NCBI RefSeq assembly: GCF_001650725.1
Contig: NZ_LXVX01000012.1
Coordinates: forward strand, 310,001 to 374,000
Reading direction: 5' to 3'
Length of the DNA stretch: 64,000 bases
Source of the DNA: Sphingobium sp. TCM1
Lineage (GTDB): Bacteria > Pseudomonadota > Alphaproteobacteria > Sphingomonadales > Sphingomonadaceae
The notes below the pieces were generated by a model. It was not told the origin of the DNA and made no database searches. It saw only the letters and a list, made by a program, of their open reading frames with translations. Positions 35,374 to 43,639 of this stretch are shown piece after piece. A program made the position numbers and the translations under genes. Within the stretch, counting starts at the first letter, position 1. Each line of letters opens with the position of its first letter.

Positions 35374-36282
35374 TCAGAAATCATATGTCAGGGTCAGGCG
35401 ACTGAGCGTGTCGAAATCCCGCGCCGACAGCATCGTCTCCGATTCATACTGGATATTGTAGGACAACGCCGCCGACCAGCGTGTGGCGACCTTGGTTTCC
35501 AGCGAAGTCAGCGAATTGAGCGTGTAGACATCACTCTCCGCATAGCCCGAAGCCGTCTGCTTGAAGGTCAAAGTGGGGGAGGCGCGCCAAGCCATGGCCA
35601 TCGAACCGCGCGCGCCCATCTTGGTCTCGCGCTCGCCAGTCAGATAATTGGCATGACGGACTGACGGACCGATATCGACCGACAGATCGAGCGGCTTGCT
35701 CATGACCAGCTTGTATCCGACGCCGACCGACCCCGTGTAGCGTTCATCATAGCCGATCGACGTATCCCGCTCGAACTGTACCAGGCCATAGGCGAAGCCG
35801 CGCGGATCGAACTCGTAGCGCGGCTCATAGCTTCCGAGGTAACGTTCGCGCGATGTCACGCCATTGGCGCGACGATAGTCCGTGGTGGCTGTCAGCTTGT
35901 GGCTCCATTGCAGCCCGGTGCGGGACACCGTCGCATTGACGCTGATGCCGAACTCGCTCGTCGACCCGGTGGACCGGAAGCCGCCCGCCGCGACCCGACC
36001 GGTCCAAAGGTCGGTGAAGCTGGCCTCGCGTATCAGCGTGTCGTGCGTCGCCTTGGTCCGTTCCTTCCAACTCGCGACCATTTGCTGGATCGCGTTGGCC
36101 GATTCGGGATTGGTCTGACGGGCGATCTTTGCGACGGTCACGATTTCCGTCTCGTTGCCGTTGGCGATGGCGGCCTCCAGCATCTCCCGCACGGCCGGCG
36201 GCAGCAAAGCAGTATCGGCCGCGACCGCGGCGGTCGAGAAGGGGAAGCAGGCGAAAGACAGCAGGATCAGGGGTGCGCGCAT
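35374..36282 (-). CDS. DUF481 outer membrane beta-barrel protein
   Basis: A 302-residue exported protein: signal peptide MRAPLILLSFACFPFSTAA, an alanine-rich helical N-terminal part (REMLEAAIANGNETEIVTVA) and a DUF481 barrel with alternating strands such as LQWSHKLTATTDYRRANG and LTFKQTASGYAESDVYTL. It ends with aromatic Phe (LTLTYDF), as outer membrane barrels do. Function is unknown. It lies between rppH and the M20 gene on the same strand. Confidence 0.85.
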   Translation of the reverse strand: MRAPLILLSFACFPFSTAAVAADTALLPPAVREMLEAAIANGNETEIVTVAKIARQTNPESANAIQQMVASWKERTKATHDTLIREASFTDLWTGRVAAGGFRSTGSTSEFGISVNATVSRTGLQWSHKLTATTDYRRANGVTSRERYLGSYEPRYEFDPRGFAYGLVQFERDTSIGYDERYTGSVGVGYKLVMSKPLDLSVDIGPSVRHANYLTGERETKMGARGSMAMAWRASPTLTFKQTASGYAESDVYTLNSLTSLETKVATRWSAALSYNIQYESETMLSARDFDTLSRLTLTYDF

Positions 36283-36337
36283 GGCCCTTTCTTAGCCGCC
36301 CGACAGCGGAATTTAAGCCCCTTTTGCGTCAACCGCT

Positions 36338-36823
36338 TCAGATAAGCGCCCTGAACTCCTGCAAAATATCCCGATACAGCTTGCGCTTGAAGGACACGAT
36401 CAATTCCGGCAGCGTTTCGGGCGCGGCCCATTTCCAGTCCCGGAATTCCGGATGCTTGGTCTGGATGTCGATATCGCTGTCCTTGCCCAGAAAGCGGGCC
36501 AGAAACCAATGTTGCCGCTGGCCGCGATATTTGCCGCCCCACAGCTTCCCGATCAGTTCCGGCGGCAGGTCGTAGAAATGCTCCTCGCGCGTCGCGGCGA
36601 TGATTTCCACATGGTCGCGGATGATGCCCGTTTCTTCATGCAATTCCCGAAAGGCGGCGGCGCGGACATCCTCGCCCTCATCAATGCCGCCCTGCGGCAT
36701 CTGCCAGGCTTCGACCGCGTTATCGAGCCGCTGGCCAACGAAAATCTTGCCATCCATGTTGACGAGCATGATCCCGACACATGGTCGGTATCCCAGTTCC
36801 TGATCATTCGGCATCGAAGCCAT
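36338..36823 (-). CDS. rppH: RNA pyrophosphohydrolase
   Basis: A 161-residue Nudix hydrolase that removes pyrophosphate from 5' ends of RNAs to start decay; the same family includes diadenosine polyphosphatases. The Nudix box GGIDEGEDVRAAAFRELHEE is complete. Further family marks are YRPCVGIMLVN, WQMPQGG and RGQRQHWFLARF. ATG 36823 (MASMPND) has AGGGG close upstream; 36814 is an alternative, and the longer ORF to 37321 crosses the divergent photolyase gene and is rejected. Confidence 0.95.
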   Translation of the reverse strand: MASMPNDQELGYRPCVGIMLVNMDGKIFVGQRLDNAVEAWQMPQGGIDEGEDVRAAAFRELHEETGIIRDHVEIIAATREEHFYDLPPELIGKLWGGKYRGQRQHWFLARFLGKDSDIDIQTKHPEFRDWKWAAPETLPELIVSFKRKLYRDILQEFRALI

Positions 36824-37018
36824 TCGTCCCCTGATTCTGGCTGCCGGCGCGGTCCCACCCCTGGAAAGCGCCGACGCATAATGACCGTGACACGATAAGC
36901 GGCGCTCTGCGTCACGTCCATGATCGAATCGCGATTCGTGCGATTTGCGGCGGGTCTCGTCGCAGATATGCCCCATTGGTCGGCTGGAACTTGCCGCACG
37001 AGCGCGCATTGCGGACGC

Positions 37019-38395
37019 ATGACCCAAGTCGTTCTGCTCTGGTTTCGCCAGGATCTCCGTCTCTCCGACCAAGCCGCACTGATCGCCGCAGCGTCGGAAG
37101 GCGCCGTCCTTCCGGTCTATATCCTCGATGACGAAGCTCCCCGCCAATGGGCGATAGGCGGCGCATCGCGCTGGTGGCTGCATCACAGCCTCGCCCGGCT
37201 CGATGAAAGCCTCCGCGCCAGGGGATCGCGGCTCCTCCTGCGTCGGGGCGGAAGCGCGGAAACACTGGAAGAGTTGGCGCGGGAGGTCGGCGCGTCGCGT
37301 GTTCACGCGCTGCGTCATCATGAACCCTGGTGGCGGAACGCCGAGAAAGCGGTCGCGAAAAGGCTCGATCTATGCCTGCATGACGGTGGGCTGCTGTTGC
37401 CGCCCGGCGCGGTCAGGACGGGCGGCGGCGGCCTCTATCGCATCTACACGCCTTTCGCCCGCGCGTTAATGAACCATATGCCGCCGGCCGCACCGTCGCC
37501 CGCGCCGCACCGCATACAAGCCCCGGCCCGTTGGCCCGCCAGCGATTCGCTTGATGGGTGGGGGCTGCTTCCGACCAGGCCGGACTGGTCGGCGGGTTTT
37601 GTCACGGACTGGACCCCCGGAGAGGAGGGCGCACGCAGGAATGTCGCGGATTTTCTTGAAGAGGTGCGCGACTATCCCAACGCACGCAATCTTCCCGCTG
37701 TCGAGGGAACATCGCGCCTGTCGCCCCATCTTCATTTCGGCGAGGTGTCGCCCGCCTATGTCTGGCACCGCGTTGCATCTTCAGGTCATGATGCCACAAT
37801 CTTCCTCAAGGAGCTGATCTGGCGCGATTATGCCCATGTCCAGATTTGCAGCTTCCCCGCCTATGGATCGCAAAATGCCCGCGACGATTTCGACCGGTTG
37901 CCTTGGCGGGACCTTCCCGAAGCGCACGCCGATCTCGTCGCCTGGCAGCAAGGGCAGACCGGCTATCCTATCGTCGATGCGGGAATGCGGCAGCTCTGGG
38001 CGACGGGCTGGATGCATAATCGCGTTCGCATGATCGCCGCCAGCTTCCTCATCAAGCACCTGTTGATCGATTGGCGGCACGGCGCACGCTGGTTCTGGGA
38101 TACGCTGGTTGACGCCGATTATGCCAACAACAGTGTCAACTGGCAGTGGGTGGCAGGCAGCGGTGTCGATGCCAACCTGTTCACCCGGATCATGGCGCCG
38201 CTCAGCCAGTCGGAAAAGTTCGATGCGGCCAACTATATCAGGCGATGGGTATCCGAACTGGCCCACCTCCCCGATGCGGTCATTCATGATCCCGATGCAC
38301 ACGGTGCGCGTCCGCCGGCCTATCCCGCCAAGATGATCGGGCATCGGGAGGGAAGGGAGCGCGCGCTTGACGCCTATCGACGCATGAAGGGGTGA
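37019..38395 (+). CDS. phrB: Deoxyribodipyrimidine photolyase
   Basis: A 458-residue light-driven repair enzyme for cyclobutane pyrimidine dimers. The N-terminal antenna domain begins TQVVLLWFRQDLRLSDQAAL, which fixes the start at 37019. The C-terminal FAD domain has RLSPHLHFGEVSP, ELIWRDYAHVQ, the conserved ATGWMHNRVRMIAASFL and the loop DADYANNSVNWQWVAGSG. Length is normal. The next gene (Cfa-like) starts 36 bases later on the same strand. Confidence 0.95.
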   Translation: MTQVVLLWFRQDLRLSDQAALIAAASEGAVLPVYILDDEAPRQWAIGGASRWWLHHSLARLDESLRARGSRLLLRRGGSAETLEELAREVGASRVHALRHHEPWWRNAEKAVAKRLDLCLHDGGLLLPPGAVRTGGGGLYRIYTPFARALMNHMPPAAPSPAPHRIQAPARWPASDSLDGWGLLPTRPDWSAGFVTDWTPGEEGARRNVADFLEEVRDYPNARNLPAVEGTSRLSPHLHFGEVSPAYVWHRVASSGHDATIFLKELIWRDYAHVQICSFPAYGSQNARDDFDRLPWRDLPEAHADLVAWQQGQTGYPIVDAGMRQLWATGWMHNRVRMIAASFLIKHLLIDWRHGARWFWDTLVDADYANNSVNWQWVAGSGVDANLFTRIMAPLSQSEKFDAANYIRRWVSELAHLPDAVIHDPDAHGARPPAYPAKMIGHREGRERALDAYRRMKG

Positions 38396-38431
38396 TTGCG
38401 GCGGCGTTCACCTTGCGGCAGGATCGGCGAC

Positions 38432-39697
38432 ATGAACGCCATAGATCCTCGCCGCGGCCGGCGCGCCCTGTCTGTCCGGCATCCGCCCCGCAGCGGTGCG
38501 TCCGGTCGAATAGCACGATGGCTGGCGCCGATATTTCATCGGCTTCTCGACCGGATCGACCAAGGTCTCGAGCAGGGCGCGCTTGAGGCGGGCCTGCCCG
38601 ACGGCACACGCCGGTTGCTGGGTGGCCGCGCCGAAGGACCGTCCTGCATCGTCGAAATTCACCACTGGCGCGCGCTCGTCCGCCTCGCCAGTGGTGGGTC
38701 GGCCGGCTGGTATCGCGCCTGGGCGGCGGGGGAGTGGTCAAGCCCCGATCCGGTGCCGCTGTTCGCACTGTTCATGCGCAATGCGGTCGCGCTGGGGCAG
38801 GTCGCTCGCGCCCGCGGACCGGCACGTTGGATCGGCCGTCTGGCGCACTGGACGCGGCGCAACAGCCGCAGCGGATCGCGCTACAACATCGCCTATCACT
38901 ATGATCTCGGAAACGACTTCTACCGCCTCTGGCTGGACGAGAACATGCATTATTCCAGTGCCCTGTTTCTCGATCCGGATAGCCCTATCGAAAGTCTGGA
39001 GCGGGCGCAGCACCGCAAGGTCGATGCCATCCTCGACCGGCTGGACCTGAAGGATGGCGATGCGCTGCTGGAGATCGGCTGCGGCTGGGGCGGCCTCGCT
39101 GAGCAGGCGATGGAGCGGCAGGCCGTTCACTATACTGGTCTCACCCTGTCCACCGAGCAGGCCGACTATGCCCGCGACCGACTGGGATCGGGCGCCCAGA
39201 TATTGCTGACCGACTATCGCGACGCGGAGGGGCAATATGATGGGCTCGCCAGTGTCGAGATGGTGGAAGCCGTCGGCCAGCGCTATTGGCCCGACTATCT
39301 CGCCGCGATCCACCGGCTACTCAGGCCCGGCGGCAGGGCGGCGATCCAATATATCCTGATCGATGACGCCATTTTCGACGGCTATGCGCGTGGCGCCGAT
39401 TTCATCCAGACCTACATTTTCCCCGGTGGGATGCTGATCTCCGAGAGCCGTTTTCGCGCACTGGCCGAAGAACAGGGACTGGAATGGCGGGACGAGCGCC
39501 GCTTCGGCCTCCATTATGCGGAGACGCTGCGACGCTGGCGGCTTCGTTTCGACCGGGTGATCGAAGAAGGCCGGCTGCCGGCGAGTTTCGACCAGCATTT
39601 CGTGGCGTTATGGCGCTATTATCTGAACTATTGCGAAGGCGGCTTTCGCGGCGGCGGGATTGACGTGGCGCAGGTGACGCTTGTCAAGCCCGTCTGA
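38432..39697 (+). CDS. Cyclopropane-fatty-acyl-phospholipid synthase family methyltransferase
   Basis: A 421-residue SAM-dependent methyltransferase of the CFA/mycolic acid family. An N-terminal lipid-interaction part is followed by YNIAYHYDLGNDFYRLWLD, MHYSSALFL, the SAM motif LLEIGCGWGGLAEQAM and YWPDYLAAIHRLLRPGG. It probably adds methylene to membrane lipid double bonds. Start at MNAIDPRRG; an upstream in-frame ATG overlaps the phr end and is less likely. The phr-cfa pairing is common in proteobacteria. Confidence 0.9.
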   Translation: MNAIDPRRGRRALSVRHPPRSGASGRIARWLAPIFHRLLDRIDQGLEQGALEAGLPDGTRRLLGGRAEGPSCIVEIHHWRALVRLASGGSAGWYRAWAAGEWSSPDPVPLFALFMRNAVALGQVARARGPARWIGRLAHWTRRNSRSGSRYNIAYHYDLGNDFYRLWLDENMHYSSALFLDPDSPIESLERAQHRKVDAILDRLDLKDGDALLEIGCGWGGLAEQAMERQAVHYTGLTLSTEQADYARDRLGSGAQILLTDYRDAEGQYDGLASVEMVEAVGQRYWPDYLAAIHRLLRPGGRAAIQYILIDDAIFDGYARGADFIQTYIFPGGMLISESRFRALAEEQGLEWRDERRFGLHYAETLRRWRLRFDRVIEEGRLPASFDQHFVALWRYYLNYCEGGFRGGGIDVAQVTLVKPV

Positions 39698-39700
39698 GCT

Positions 39701-40411
39701 TCAGTCCGGCACCCGCATCCGGTGCCCAGTGGGAGTATCAGCCATCACCAGTTGCACGATCGCGTCCCCCACCGCCTCCGGCCCCTTGACGCTCGCGGGG
39801 TCTTCTCCGGGGAAGGCGCGAGCGCGCATGGCCGTCCGAGTCGCACCGGGATCGACGATATGGGTACGGATGGCGGAGATATTCTTCACTTCCTCGCCAT
39901 AGGCGCCTACCAGGGTTTCCAGCGCCGCCTTGGACGCGCCATAGGCGCCCCAATAGGCGCGAGGACTAGCGACGGATGATGTCAGCGCCACCACGCGGGC
40001 GTCCCGACTGGCGCGCAGCATTCGGTCGAATGCCGCGATCAAAGCTTGGGGCGCAGCGACATTGAGGGTCAGCAACCGGGCAAATTCCTTGGCGTCGACC
40101 GCCTGCACAGCGGCCAGCGATCCCAGCGTCGCGGCGTTGAGGACAAGGATGTCGAGCGCCTGCCAACGACCGCCGATCGCCTGCGCCAGACGGCCGATGC
40201 TTTCGCCGTCGATCAGGTCGAGCGGCGCGATGGTCGCATGGCCGCCCGCCTGGTGGATACGTTCCTCCACTTCCTCCAGACCACCTCCGGTCCGCGCCGT
40301 CAGTACGACATGCGCGCCGGCGCGGGCCAGAGCTTGCGCCGTCGCTGCGCCGATGCCACGGCTCGCGCCGGTCACAAGGGCCAGTTTGCCGGAAAGGGGA
40401 AGGTCGGACAT
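39701..40411 (-). CDS. Short-chain dehydrogenase/reductase
   Basis: A 236-residue classical SDR. Nucleotide motif TGASRGIGAATAQAL, NAAT structural motif (LVLNAATLG), catalytic Ser in ALTSSVASPRA and YxxxK in YWGAYGASKAAL; the sequence is compact and ends with HRMRVPD. Start at MSDLPLSGKLA, the usual SDR beginning. Convergent with the Cfa-like gene and downstream of purF after a strong terminator. Substrate not predictable. Confidence 0.9.
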   Translation of the reverse strand: MSDLPLSGKLALVTGASRGIGAATAQALARAGAHVVLTARTGGGLEEVEERIHQAGGHATIAPLDLIDGESIGRLAQAIGGRWQALDILVLNAATLGSLAAVQAVDAKEFARLLTLNVAAPQALIAAFDRMLRASRDARVVALTSSVASPRAYWGAYGASKAALETLVGAYGEEVKNISAIRTHIVDPGATRTAMRARAFPGEDPASVKGPEAVGDAIVQLVMADTPTGHRMRVPD

Positions 40412-40461
40412 GGGACTCCCGTCGCTCCGGCCGGTCGCCGGAATCATCTGGTATCGGAAAA

Positions 40462-40491
40462 GGGAAAGGGGCGGCCGTGCGCGGCCGCCCC
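40462..40491 (-). terminator. purF terminator
   Basis: GGGGCGGCCG (40468-40477) and CGGCCGCCCC (40482-40491) form a perfect 10-bp stem with a TGCG loop. On the minus strand a T-rich tail follows (TTTCCCTTTT), just after the purF stop. Confidence 0.8.
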
Positions 40492-40498
40492 AGAACTG

Positions 40499-41959
40499 TC
40501 AGACCACCCGTTCGGCGAGCAGTTCGAACTGATTGGTCACCACGGCCTCGTCCTGGTCGGTCAGCGTGGTGGGATAGTCGCCGGTGAAGCAGGCATCGCA
40601 ATATTGCGGCCGGATGTCCGCGCGCTTCGCCTCGCCCAGCGCCTTGTAGAGGCCGTCGATCGAGATGAAGGCCAGGCTGTCGGCATGGATGAAATCCTGC
40701 ATTCCGCCCACGTCCAGCTTGTGCGCCAGCAGCTTGGTCCGTTCGGGCGTGTCGACGCCGTAGAAACAGCTATGCTTGGTCGGGGGCGATGCGATCCGCA
40801 TATGCACCTCCGCCGCGCCCGCCTCGCGCATCATCTGCACGATCTTGAGGCTCGTGGTGCCGCGCACGATCGAATCGTCGATCAGCACGATCCGCTTGCC
40901 CTCGATCAGAGCGCGATTGGCGTTGTGCTTCAGCTTCACGCCCAGATGGCGGACCTTGTCGCCCGGCTGGATGAAGGTGCGGCCGATATAGTGGGAGCGG
41001 ATGATGCCCAGTTCGAACGGGATGCCCGACTCCTGAGCATAGCCGATCGCAGCGGGCACGCCACTGTCGGGCACCGGGATGACATAGTCGGCCTCGACGG
41101 GGTTCTCGATCGCCAGTTGCGCGCCGATCGCCTTGCGCACCGAATAGACGCTGGAATTGTCGATGATCGAATCGGGGCGGCTGAAATAGACATGCTCGAA
41201 GATGCAGGGGCGCGCGTGCGTCTCTCCGAACGGCCGGTGCGACCGGATCTGGCCGTCATTGGTAACGATCACCAGTTCGCCCGGATCGATCGAGCGGACA
41301 TAATCCGCACCGACCACGTCGAATGCCACGGTTTCCGAGGCGAAGATCGTCGCATCGCCCAGCTTGCCCATGACGAGAGGGCGGATGCCCAGCGGGTCGC
41401 GACAGGCGATCATGCCCTCCGGGGTCATGACGATCAGCGAATAGGCGCCCTCGACCTGCTTGAGCGCATCTATGAACTTGTCGAGCAGCGTCCGGTAGCT
41501 GGAGGTCGCCACCAGATGGATGATGACTTCGGTGTCGGAGGTGGACTGGAAGATGGAACCGCGGCGAATCAACTCGCGGCGCAGCTTCATCGCGTTGGAG
41601 ATATTGCCATTATGGGCAATCGCAAAGCCACCCGAATTCAGCTCCGCGTAAAGCGGCTGAACATTGCGCAGTGACGTTTCGCCCGTGGTCGAATAGCGCA
41701 CATGGCCGCAGGCGCTGTCGCCCGGCAGGCCGCGAATCACTTCGTCCCGGTCGAAATTGCCGGCCACATGCCCCATCGCCCGGTGGGTATGGAAATCATG
41801 CCCGTCCCAGCTGGTTATGCCGGCTGCTTCCTGACCGCGATGTTGCAGGGCGTGAAGGCCGAGCGCGACGATGGCCGACGCCGTTTCCCCGCGGGAAACG
41901 CCGAAAATGCCACATTCCTCGCGCAACTTGTCGTCGTCGAAGGGATTGGTCGTAATCAT
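40499..41959 (-). CDS. purF: Amidophosphoribosyltransferase
   Basis: A 486-residue enzyme, first committed step of purine synthesis (PRPP plus glutamine). The N-terminal nucleophile Cys16 lies in REECGIFGVS after a 15-residue propeptide, as in the B. subtilis-type, Fe-S-containing class. The phosphoribosyltransferase motif is IVLIDDSIVRGTTSL. Two starts fit: ATG 41959 (MITTNPF, chosen from the propeptide length) and ATG 41977 (MEPLAPM). No cvpA gene accompanies it. Transcribed divergently from the ccm operon. Confidence 0.96.
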   Translation of the reverse strand: MITTNPFDDDKLREECGIFGVSRGETASAIVALGLHALQHRGQEAAGITSWDGHDFHTHRAMGHVAGNFDRDEVIRGLPGDSACGHVRYSTTGETSLRNVQPLYAELNSGGFAIAHNGNISNAMKLRRELIRRGSIFQSTSDTEVIIHLVATSSYRTLLDKFIDALKQVEGAYSLIVMTPEGMIACRDPLGIRPLVMGKLGDATIFASETVAFDVVGADYVRSIDPGELVIVTNDGQIRSHRPFGETHARPCIFEHVYFSRPDSIIDNSSVYSVRKAIGAQLAIENPVEADYVIPVPDSGVPAAIGYAQESGIPFELGIIRSHYIGRTFIQPGDKVRHLGVKLKHNANRALIEGKRIVLIDDSIVRGTTSLKIVQMMREAGAAEVHMRIASPPTKHSCFYGVDTPERTKLLAHKLDVGGMQDFIHADSLAFISIDGLYKALGEAKRADIRPQYCDACFTGDYPTTLTDQDEAVVTNQFELLAERVV

Positions 41960-42196
41960 GGGTGCGAGCGGTTCCATAGCCGTTCTTGGCGCGCCCCAGC
42001 GGGCTGCCTTTCCGCGCGCATATAGTCGGTCGAGGCTCGTTTGTCGCCTCCCTGTCACAAAAAAGGCAGGATATGCTGCGCAAACGCTATGTTTCCGGGA
42101 TCAGCCGTTGTCCGATCAACCGTTTTTCAACGTCGCGCCATCGGCAAAATGCCCTACTGGCGCAGCGTGATCGGCGCGGCTACACACGCAGCCCTG

Positions 42197-42922
42197 ATGC
42201 ATCGTTTCGCCAATCCCGCCCGCTTTTTGAAGATCGCGCGTCCCTTGACCGGCTGGTTGTTCTGGCCCGGCCTCGCGCTGCTGCTCGCGGGCGCGGTCTG
42301 CGGCCTGTTCGTGACGCCGGCCGATTATCTTCAGGGACAGACGGTGCGGATACTCTATATTCACGTGCCGGCCGCATGGCTCGGCATGGGTGGCTGGACC
42401 GGCATAGCGGTCGCCGCGCTGATGCAGCTGGTCTGGCGGCATCCGCTGGCGGCGGTTGCGGGACGCGCCATCGCCGCGCCCGGCGCGCTCTTCACCGCGA
42501 TCTGCCTGATGACTGGCTCCATCTGGGGGCGCCCGACCTGGGGGACCTGGTGGGAATGGGACGGGCGCATGACCTCCATGCTGGTGCTCTTCTTCCTCTA
42601 TCTCGGCTATATCGCGCTCGCCAACGCCAGCGCGCGCGACGGGCAGGCGGGGGGCGTCAGCCATGTCACGGCCATTTTCGGCTTGGTCGGCGCGGTCAAT
42701 ATTCCGATCATCAATCGTTCGGTCATATGGTGGAACAGCCTGCACCAGGGACCCAGCATCACGCTGCGCGGCTCCAGCATCGACGCGGCGTTGCTCTGGC
42801 CGCTGGGCCTCACGCTACTGGGCTTTTCGCTCTGGTTCGGGGCGATCGTGCTGATGCGGATGCGGGCCATCTTGGCGCGGAACAAGGTCGAGGCGCGGAT
42901 GCAGCGCCTGGCGAGAGGATAG
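42197..42922 (+). CDS. ccmC: Heme exporter protein C
   Basis: A 241-residue membrane protein with six helices that binds heme in the periplasm and passes it to CcmE. The tryptophan-rich WWD motif is seen in WGRPTWGTWWEWDGRMTS, and the flanking heme-ligand histidines in ILYIHVPAAWL and WWNSLHQGPS. Start at MHRFANPARFLKIARPL; the upstream ORF extension has no signature. First gene of ccmCDEFGHI; ccmA and ccmB are absent here. Confidence 0.95.
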   Translation: MHRFANPARFLKIARPLTGWLFWPGLALLLAGAVCGLFVTPADYLQGQTVRILYIHVPAAWLGMGGWTGIAVAALMQLVWRHPLAAVAGRAIAAPGALFTAICLMTGSIWGRPTWGTWWEWDGRMTSMLVLFFLYLGYIALANASARDGQAGGVSHVTAIFGLVGAVNIPIINRSVIWWNSLHQGPSITLRGSSIDAALLWPLGLTLLGFSLWFGAIVLMRMRAILARNKVEARMQRLARG

Positions 42923-42923
42923 G

Positions 42924-43055
42924 ATGAACCAGTGGGATTTCGTGATCGCCGCCTATGCGGTGACGGCGATCGGAACGGCGATCGTCACCATGCTGAGCTG
43001 GCGTGCGATGTGCCGCGCCGAACGCGCGGTCGAGAGCTTCGCCGAGCGGCCATGA
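42924..43055 (+). CDS. ccmD: Heme exporter protein D
   Basis: A 43-residue single-span membrane protein (MNQWDFVIAAYAVTAIGTAI, then a basic tail RAMCRAERAVESFAERP), translated directly from the sequence because it is below the usual ORF cutoff. CcmD helps CcmABC release holo-CcmE. It starts one base after the ccmC stop and ends 10 bases before ccmE, exactly the expected place, with GAGAGGATAGG before the ATG. Confidence 0.9.
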   Translation: MNQWDFVIAAYAVTAIGTAIVTMLSWRAMCRAERAVESFAERP

Positions 43056-43065
43056 AAGCGTCGTC

Positions 43066-43512
43066 ATGAAGGCAAAGCATCAAAGATTGATCCTGGCGCT
43101 GGCGGGGCTGACGGCGATCATCGGCGCCGGGCTGCTGGCCGCGTCCGCGCTGAAGGACGAGGCCGCCTATTTCTACACGCCGGGCGACGTGAAGACCAAG
43201 GGCGTGGAGCCTGGCAAGGCCATCCGGCTGGGCGGCATGGTGGTAAAAGGCAGCCTCAAGCGGGCGGCCGACGGCGTCACCATCCGCTTCGATGTGACGG
43301 ACGGCAAGGCGACCGTCCCCGCCACCTTCGGCGGCATCGCTCCCGATCTGTTCAAGGAAGGCAGCGGCGTCGTGGCGGAAGGATCGTTCGACGCGCAGCG
43401 CATGTTCGTCGCCAGCAATTTGCTGGCCAAGCATGACGAACGCTACATGCCCCGCGAACTGGAAGGCATGAGCTATAACGAGACCACGCGAGAGATGAAG
43501 GTGGAACGGTGA
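43066..43512 (+). CDS. ccmE: Cytochrome c maturation heme chaperone CcmE
   Basis: A 148-residue periplasmic, membrane-anchored heme chaperone. N-terminal anchor LILALAGLTAIIGAGLLAA, OB-fold beta domain, and the heme-attachment site His123 with Tyr127 in LLAKHDERYMP. It carries heme from CcmC to the CcmF/H lyase. Start at MKAKHQRL; an earlier in-frame start would overlap ccmD heavily. A palindromic repeat separates it from ccmF. Confidence 0.95.
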   Translation: MKAKHQRLILALAGLTAIIGAGLLAASALKDEAAYFYTPGDVKTKGVEPGKAIRLGGMVVKGSLKRAADGVTIRFDVTDGKATVPATFGGIAPDLFKEGSGVVAEGSFDAQRMFVASNLLAKHDERYMPRELEGMSYNETTREMKVER

Positions 43513-43529
43513 GCAATCTCCACCAGCAC

Positions 43530-43620
43530 CGTCATCGCTGCGCAGGCGGGGATTCATCTCCCAAACGTTGCGGATTGGCGATGACGCCGGAGACGGAGTC
43601 TTGCCTGCGGGGGAATGACG
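43530..43620. repeat. Dispersed palindromic intergenic repeat, copy 2
   Basis: Between ccmE and ccmF, inside the operon. Left end CGTCATCGCTGCGCAGG and GGGGATTCATCTCCC; right end TGCCTGCGGGGGAATGACG. An extra internal ATGACG suggests a compound or degraded copy. Confidence 0.75.
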
Positions 43621-43639
43621 TGAACGGGGGTCGTGTCGC

